Source: GCA-002282575 sp964416645 | GTDB lineage: Bacteria > Pseudomonadota > Gammaproteobacteria > Thiomicrospirales > Thiomicrospiraceae | Length of the DNA stretch: 19,384 nt | Direction: 5' to 3' | Assembly: GCA_964416645.1 (NCBI GenBank) | Contig: CAYQEZ010000037.1 | Location: 1-19,384 of the forward strand | In this document: one piece after another, positions 14,472-19,384 of the stretch | Position numbering within the stretch: position 1 is the stretch's first letter | How the letters are laid out: every line of letters starts with the position of its first letter | Notes under the pieces: model-generated | Database searches by the model: none | The model's input: only the letters and a program-made list of their open reading frames with translations | Told to the model about the DNA's origin: nothing | Made by a program: the position numbers and the translations under genes

Positions 14472-17400
14472 CCATGCCAGAATTAACCCCTATAGCAAAA
14501 GCGGTAACGCTTGCCTATGCACCACACCCATTAGCCTTAGATCGTCGATTAATGCAGGTCGATGTGGGCTTGACCGTTAAACAAGCTTGTTTGCAAAACG
14601 GTGTTGACCCGAATCAACCCATTGTCATTTTCTTAAATGGAGAGCTATTGCCCGTTAGTGATTGGACAAGACCGCTTGTACATGGCGACATCTTAACCGT
14701 GCAGGCTGAGGTTGAAGGTGGCGGTGGCGGTGGCTCTAATCCGCTTTCTGTGGTGGCGATGATTGCGCTAACCTACTTTACGATGGGTGCTGGAGCTGCT
14801 TTATGGATGCCTGCTGGCATGACGGGTACATTCGCTGGGTTTGCTTTGTCAGGTGCGGCATTTATGGCTGGCAGCATGGTCATCAATTCGGTATTTCCTG
14901 TTGCGACACCATCAACAAACTTCAACGGTGGTGCTTACGAACAACCTAGCCCAACTTACAGCCTAAGTGGTGGCAGTAACCGCATGCGCCCCTACGAGGC
15001 TATGCCGCTTGTTATGGGCACGCACCGCATTTTCCCCGATGCGACCATGAAGCCTTATACAGAATATCAAGGTCAAGACCAATACCTATACCAGTCGTTT
15101 AATGCTGGCATCATTCCAGCGGTTTTATCTGATTTTAAAATTGGCACAACGCCGATTAATACCTTTAGCGATGTGCGGTTAATGACTGGTAGCAATATGA
15201 TATACAGTCAATTCCCAAAAAACGTCGATACGCAAGCGGGCTTTACCCTAACCAGTGGTGCTGGCTGGGTGTCACGAACAGGCTCAGCCGATTGTTATCA
15301 AATGGCAATCGATATTGAGGCTATTCTGTTTTATGCCAACGATCGCGGTGGTATCGACTGGAGTGAATGCGAGTTAAACCTTGAATATCGCCCCGTGGGG
15401 GGCGCATGGTTGCCGTTTACTATAGGGCATAGGAAAAATGCCGTTTATCGAACAGAAATAACAGAATCTAATAACTGGAATGGTGAATATTACGAGTCAT
15501 CATACACGGAAACGTCAGTATTGGTATCGGCAGCCGACACGGGCAATAAATCGACCATTGGGAATAACAGCCAAAAGCCGCTGCGCCTAACCTATCTGTT
15601 TATGCCTAACACGGTGGGTCAATATGAGGTGCGCGTGCGCAAAGTAACCGCTGATAGCACCGATTCACGTCGTCAAAACACCATCAACGTCGCAGCTATT
15701 CGCTCTTATCAAATAGACAATAGTAACTATGCTGGTCAAAATCGTATTGCGTTAATCATTAAAGCCAGTGACCAATTAAACGGCGCAGTGGCGCAATTAT
15801 CTTGCTTAGCGCAAGCACGGGCGCAATGTTGGGTAAATGCATCAAGCGGCTGGCAAGAACTAAACACCAGCAACCCAGCGCATTGGTTTATGGACTTTTG
15901 CAAGGGTCGCACGGTTAACGGTCGACTAGCTTACGGATTAGGCTTGTCGGACAATCAAATTGACTTTACAAGCTTGCTTGCGTGGGCTAACTTTTGCACC
16001 GCTGAGGGGCTTACTTTTAATGCAGTAATTGACGGCAATAAAACCGCTGCTGATGTATTAAACATGATCGGGCGTGCAGGTTTTGGCTCACCCTCGTGGG
16101 CAAGCGGTAAATTAGGCGTGGTGTGGGATGGTCGAATGCAACCGCCTGTTGCCGTTTTCGGTATGGCGAACATCATTAAAGGCTCGTTTAACGTGTCTTA
16201 CCTAACCGAGCAATTAGCTGATGAGTTTATTGTTAGCTATGTAGACCCTAGCGACGATTACAATCAAGCTCAGGTTCGGGTAGCCGTGCAAGGCGTTAGC
16301 ACACCGACCAACAGCACCAATATTGATTTGATGGGTTGCACCAATAAAGCCATGGCGGGCAAATTCGCTAATTACTTGGCAGCACAACAAAAATACCGTC
16401 GGCGTAAAGTCACGTGGGAAACCGACATGGAAGGCTTCGTGTGTCAACGCGGTGACGTGGTGCTGTTAAGTCACGACCTAACCCAATGGGGCTATTCTGG
16501 TCGTGTATTAGCCATTAGTGGCAGCACTATCACACTAGATCGAATCGTTACCAGCAGCAACGGCAATTATTTAATGGTTCGTCGTCCAGACGGTAACATG
16601 ACTAGTCACACCACTAGCACGGTCGGGGATGCTAGCGTATTAACCATAACCCCAGCCATAACGGGCGTTAGCAATGCGCTCGATTGCGTTTACACCTTTA
16701 GCCCACTGGCAACGCAGGGCAAGCGCGTTAAGATTACCAGCATTCAACCGATTAACAACAACCGCCTGCGCATTATCGCAACCGATGACGATGCTGAATT
16801 TTACAGCGCGTGGGATGGCATTTTTAACGACGTCGTCAAGCAAACCATGTTAAGCAATGCTGTGCCCGCTATCAGCAACCTAAACGCAACGGAATCGCTT
16901 GCTTACGTTGGTGGCTTTGTCGTGTCACAAGTGTCAATCGGTATGCATTGGAGCGCGTACGTGGAGCGCGTGCATCTTAAATGGCGCATGAATGGCGGTG
17001 CTTGGAGTAGTGCCACACTAACCACATCAAACCATTTAATCAACCTTGGCAATGCTTATGGAAAGCTAGAAGTATCGGCTACGCCAATTGGCGGCAGCCT
17101 AATTGCAGGCGATACGCAAACCATAACCTTGCCCATTTACGGCAAGTCATTACCCCCTGCGCCTGTTGTTGGCTTTAATGTCATTAATTCTAGCGGTAAC
17201 GGTGTTGCAAGTTGGGATATTCACCCAGATTTAGATGTACGGGTTAACGGACGTTTTGAGATTCGTCATACAACCGATTCAACCCCTGCTTGGGAGAAAA
17301 GTTATTGGCTGCTCGATGCCGCAGGCAGTGCAACCAGTGCCATTGTGCCAATTAGTAACGGCACTTATTTGATTCGAGCCATTGATGACACGGGCAATAT

Positions 17401-17959
17401 GGGTAACGTAAGTACCTTTACAGCAACCGAGGCTAGTTTAACGGGTTTTAACACCATTGCGACCATAACATGGTTTAACGGTGCACAAGTCAACACTGTT
17501 GTAGACATTTCCACGGGTTTGAAGCTAGCCAACAACGCATTATTTGACAGTATTGCATCGATTGATAGCCTTGCAGAACCGCTCGATAACGTGGGTGGAG
17601 TTGTATTATCAGGCGAATTAATACATAGCGACAGTTTTAACTTCGGCAGTTTAAAAACGGTGCAAATTCAAGCTATGCCTACCGTGCTTGCCTATCAGGT
17701 AAACGACTTAATCGACAATGTGCCAGATTTTGACAGCCTTGTTAAGCTCGAAGCAACCGCACCAACAGGCTGTGATGCACTCTTTTATATCAGCACCAGC
17801 CCCACAGCGTCGGCTAACGACTGGAGCGCATACACACCATTTATCAAAGGCGAATTTAAGGCGTGGCGTGCAAGGTTTAAAACCGCCTTAAGCGTTAATT
17901 CGCCCAATAGCAATATTTCTGTAACCAGTTTAACCATTACCGCCAAGGAGAAGATTTGA
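14459..17959 (+). CDS. Tail tip/host specificity protein, J-like (TipJ family), with N-terminal I-like domain
   Basis: The 1166-residue protein is close to lambda J (1132) and should form the central tip that recognises the host. Residues about 25-85 look like the ubiquitin-like fold of lambda gpI (FLNGELLPVSDW), followed by a six-glycine linker (87-92) and a hydrophobic region (about 95-147). Next is RPYEAMPLVMGTHRIFPD (about 175-192), a J hallmark. The middle (about 510-640) has Phage-tail_3-like features (GKLGVVWDGR; ADEFIVSYVDPS), and the C-terminal third is fibronectin-like and beta-rich. The start used is GTG 14459, with AAGG at 14446-14449; ATG 14474, two bases after the previous stop, is a fair alternative. 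Confidence 0.9.
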   Translation: MENLTMPELTPIAKAVTLAYAPHPLALDRRLMQVDVGLTVKQACLQNGVDPNQPIVIFLNGELLPVSDWTRPLVHGDILTVQAEVEGGGGGGSNPLSVVAMIALTYFTMGAGAALWMPAGMTGTFAGFALSGAAFMAGSMVINSVFPVATPSTNFNGGAYEQPSPTYSLSGGSNRMRPYEAMPLVMGTHRIFPDATMKPYTEYQGQDQYLYQSFNAGIIPAVLSDFKIGTTPINTFSDVRLMTGSNMIYSQFPKNVDTQAGFTLTSGAGWVSRTGSADCYQMAIDIEAILFYANDRGGIDWSECELNLEYRPVGGAWLPFTIGHRKNAVYRTEITESNNWNGEYYESSYTETSVLVSAADTGNKSTIGNNSQKPLRLTYLFMPNTVGQYEVRVRKVTADSTDSRRQNTINVAAIRSYQIDNSNYAGQNRIALIIKASDQLNGAVAQLSCLAQARAQCWVNASSGWQELNTSNPAHWFMDFCKGRTVNGRLAYGLGLSDNQIDFTSLLAWANFCTAEGLTFNAVIDGNKTAADVLNMIGRAGFGSPSWASGKLGVVWDGRMQPPVAVFGMANIIKGSFNVSYLTEQLADEFIVSYVDPSDDYNQAQVRVAVQGVSTPTNSTNIDLMGCTNKAMAGKFANYLAAQQKYRRRKVTWETDMEGFVCQRGDVVLLSHDLTQWGYSGRVLAISGSTITLDRIVTSSNGNYLMVRRPDGNMTSHTTSTVGDASVLTITPAITGVSNALDCVYTFSPLATQGKRVKITSIQPINNNRLRIIATDDDAEFYSAWDGIFNDVVKQTMLSNAVPAISNLNATESLAYVGGFVVSQVSIGMHWSAYVERVHLKWRMNGGAWSSATLTTSNHLINLGNAYGKLEVSATPIGGSLIAGDTQTITLPIYGKSLPPAPVVGFNVINSSGNGVASWDIHPDLDVRVNGRFEIRHTTDSTPAWEKSYWLLDAAGSATSAIVPISNGTYLIRAIDDTGNMGNVSTFTATEASLTGFNTIATITWFNGAQVNTVVDISTGLKLANNALFDSIASIDSLAEPLDNVGGVVLSGELIHSDSFNFGSLKTVQIQAMPTVLAYQVNDLIDNVPDFDSLVKLEATAPTGCDALFYISTSPTASANDWSAYTPFIKGEFKAWRARFKTALSVNSPNSNISVTSLTITAKEKI
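14717..14734 (+). repeat. Three GGTGGC units coding a Gly linker
   Basis: GGTGGC occurs three times in a row and encodes the six-glycine linker of the J-like protein between its ubiquitin-like and hydrophobic parts. Each unit is two codons, so copy changes would not shift the frame. Confidence 0.85.
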
Positions 17960-18843
17960 TGGCACAACATGACTATGTTTTAGAAAATCAAAGCGGGGCG
18001 CTGTTTAGACAAGATTTAAATAACGCCCTAAGAGCAATTGCTGAAAACAATATGGGCGCAACAGCGCCTACCGCCACCTATGCAGGGCAATGGTGGTTAG
18101 ACACAAGCACAAACCCCGCAACATTGCGCCTTCGCAATAACGCTAATACCGCGTGGGTTAATTGCGGCAATTTAAATGAGCTGAGTTACCTTGCAGGGGT
18201 AACCAGTGGTATTCAGGCGCAATTGAATGAGAAAGCAGGACGAGTTGACGAGAATCACACTCGCATTAATACTTGGGGCGAGGGGACTAACCCATTCAAT
18301 AGCGCAATAGAATTGATCTCTGATAATCGCCCTTCTATTGGTTTTCATAAACCACATCAATATGCTGGCACATTAAGCCAAGAGAGTTTTGATACATTTT
18401 CGTTTAGAAGACAGGATGAGGCTATTGCACGTTTACAGGCACATTTAGCGGGCACACCTACAGCACCTACTGCACCCGCAGGGACTAATACAGACCAAAT
18501 AGCCACTACAGCGTTCGTGCGCAATAGTTTTACCCAGAACCTAGGAGTAAACGGTTGGACGAGACTGCCTAATGGGCTAATTATTCAGTGGGGGAAAATT
18601 TTTCATCCAAATAGACCGCATGGAGATATTCGTGCAGTCTCTTTTAATATTAACTTCCCCGGTAATTGTTTTTTTATCATTGCTCATGCTGAGAGCACTC
18701 TTGATTCAACGACTAGTGCGGCGCATCCGACAGTCACAAGGAATACTCAAGCAAACAACGCTGGTTTTTCAAATCAAGTCGGTACGATTTCTGGAGCGAC
18801 CATGAGAGACGTTCTCGTTTCTTGGATCGCAATCGGTTATTAA
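17959..18843 (+). CDS. Tail fibre protein, gp53-like C-terminal domain
   Basis: The 294-residue fibre probably binds the host surface. Its start MAQHDYVLENQSGALFRQDL and GQWWLDTSTNPATLRLRN (about 48-65) are the widespread phage tail-attachment module. LNELSYLAGVTSGIQAQL (about 73-90) is a fibre linker repeat, DNRPSIGFHKPHQYAGTLS (about 115-133) a second module, and PTAPTAPAGTNTDQIATTAF (about 171-190) the usual collar before the tip. The C-terminal tip begins GWTRLPNGLIIQWGK (about 201-215), as in gp53-like heads, and ends WIAIGY. ATG 17959 is chosen because AAGGAG at 17945-17950 is eight bases away and TGA/ATG overlap with J; TTG 17956 is an alternative. Confidence 0.88.
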   Translation: MAQHDYVLENQSGALFRQDLNNALRAIAENNMGATAPTATYAGQWWLDTSTNPATLRLRNNANTAWVNCGNLNELSYLAGVTSGIQAQLNEKAGRVDENHTRINTWGEGTNPFNSAIELISDNRPSIGFHKPHQYAGTLSQESFDTFSFRRQDEAIARLQAHLAGTPTAPTAPAGTNTDQIATTAFVRNSFTQNLGVNGWTRLPNGLIIQWGKIFHPNRPHGDIRAVSFNINFPGNCFFIIAHAESTLDSTTSAAHPTVTRNTQANNAGFSNQVGTISGATMRDVLVSWIAIGY

Positions 18844-18861
18844 CGCAGGGGGGTAAAAAAT

Positions 18862-19293
18862 ATGTACAAAATCACACTAGCCGAAAACGGCTTAATTACG
18901 GGTCGCTATTTGACAGATATTCATGGCGATAATATTCCAGATGATGCGGTTGAAATCACTGAAGAGTTATTCAGTTTATCCATTTATATGCAACGACCCG
19001 CGTTAATTAATGGCGAGTTGGTAGAGTTGCCGCCCGAAGCCCCAACACCTGAGCAACTATCAGCTTTGGTCAAATCCGCTGTTTACGCCTTGCTAGACGA
19101 AACGGCAAGGCAATACGACTACCGTAATATGGCAGAGGTGGCTCAATTTGTGCAATCGAGCACATGGAAGGAGGAAGCTAATGCACTACTTGAGTGGCAA
19201 GATGCAGTTTGGATCAAGGCTTATGAGTTGCTGAAAGAGCCAATTGAAAGTGTGGAAGCATTTGTAGATGCTTTGCCTAAGTTTAAGGAGTAA
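18862..19293 (+). CDS. Tail fibre assembly-like protein
   Basis: A 143-residue acidic protein directly after the fibre gene. The N-terminal part (YKITLAENGLITGRYLTDI) is strand-rich, followed by ALINGELVELPPEAPTPEQL, a Pro/Glu linker. The C-terminal part, about residues 70-125, is helical: LLDETARQYDYRNMAEVAQF, SSTWKEEANALLEW and DAVWIKAYEL. This helical pattern, 'lLd..A...gYd...s...y..S....f..ea.al..WrdavW', is common in proteins encoded next to fibre genes and often called fibre assembly or chaperone proteins. It may fold or trimerise the fibre or be a virion part. AGGGGGG lies about nine bases before the ATG. The exact role is not shown. Confidence 0.72.
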   Translation: MYKITLAENGLITGRYLTDIHGDNIPDDAVEITEELFSLSIYMQRPALINGELVELPPEAPTPEQLSALVKSAVYALLDETARQYDYRNMAEVAQFVQSSTWKEEANALLEWQDAVWIKAYELLKEPIESVEAFVDALPKFKE

Positions 19294-19298
19294 AGGTG

Positions 19299-19384
19299 AT
19301 GAACCTCGCCAAAAACTTTAAGCTAGCCGAATTCAACTTCAGGGGTTTACCGTTGGATGCAGCCCTAGAAGCTAAAGCTAAAAC
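19299..19384 (+). CDS. Start of an unidentified gene, perhaps a lysis peptidase (partial)
   Basis: Only 28 codons lie in the window. AAGGAG at 19285-19290, eight bases before the ATG, supports a real start (a GTG directly before it is also possible). The N-terminus contains NFKLAEFN, a pattern like the opening of phage M15-type D-Ala-D-Ala peptidases ('..NF.laE...'), and lysis genes often follow fibre genes. This is too little to fix the function. Confidence 0.5.
   Translation, partial: MNLAKNFKLAEFNFRGLPLDAALEAKAK

Overview
This window is a stretch of a tailed-phage or prophage genome (siphovirus-like) that carries the packaging, head and tail genes. All the structural genes read rightward and are tightly packed: stops and starts overlap by 1-13 bases or are separated by a few bases, as in one late operon. 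One small gene runs on the minus strand. The host cannot be named from the sequence. Shine-Dalgarno sites of the AAGGAG type, ATG/GTG starts, moderate GC and resemblance to lambda- and Mu-type proteins suggest a proteobacterial host, most likely a gammaproteobacterium. I see no tRNA, rRNA, CRISPR array, insertion sequence, integrase or attachment site.

Layout. 1-1410: end of a probable small terminase gene, then the large terminase. 1410-1784: a Mor-family transcription-activator-like protein, oddly placed between terminase and portal. 1794-4810: a Mu gp29-like (DUF935) portal and a MuF-like minor head protein whose C-terminal half is an added domain with an HELVH zinc-metallopeptidase motif. 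4810-5148: a small AT-rich gene right behind it, a candidate immunity or accessory gene. 5149-5285: non-coding gap with short inverted repeats. 5286-7556: prohead protease fused to a scaffold (with a strong internal start that could make the scaffold separately), a lambda gpD-like decoration protein and a lambda gpE-like capsid protein. 7559-9171: head completion and connector genes of the Mu gp36, gpG and gp37 types, and a 47-residue Pro/Thr-rich protein. 9155-13250: tail tube, a pair of tail assembly chaperone frames joined by a probable -1 ribosomal frameshift at A AAA AAC, a minus-strand 36-residue membrane protein gene, and the tape measure. 13250-17959: tail-tip genes in the order of lambda M-L-K-(I)J. 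17959-19384: tail fibre, fibre-assembly-like protein, and the first 28 codons of a further gene.

The genes together make and fill a head (terminase, portal, protease/scaffold, capsid, decoration), join it to a tail (gp36/gpG/gp37-like), build a long non-contractile tail (tube, chaperones, tape measure) and fit it with a tip and fibre for host recognition. Two places look like cargo rather than structure: the MuF C-terminal metallopeptidase domain with its downstream small gene, which fits the known pattern of MuF polymorphic toxins of temperate phages, and the antisense membrane mini-gene in front of the tape measure, which sits where superinfection-exclusion morons can occur.
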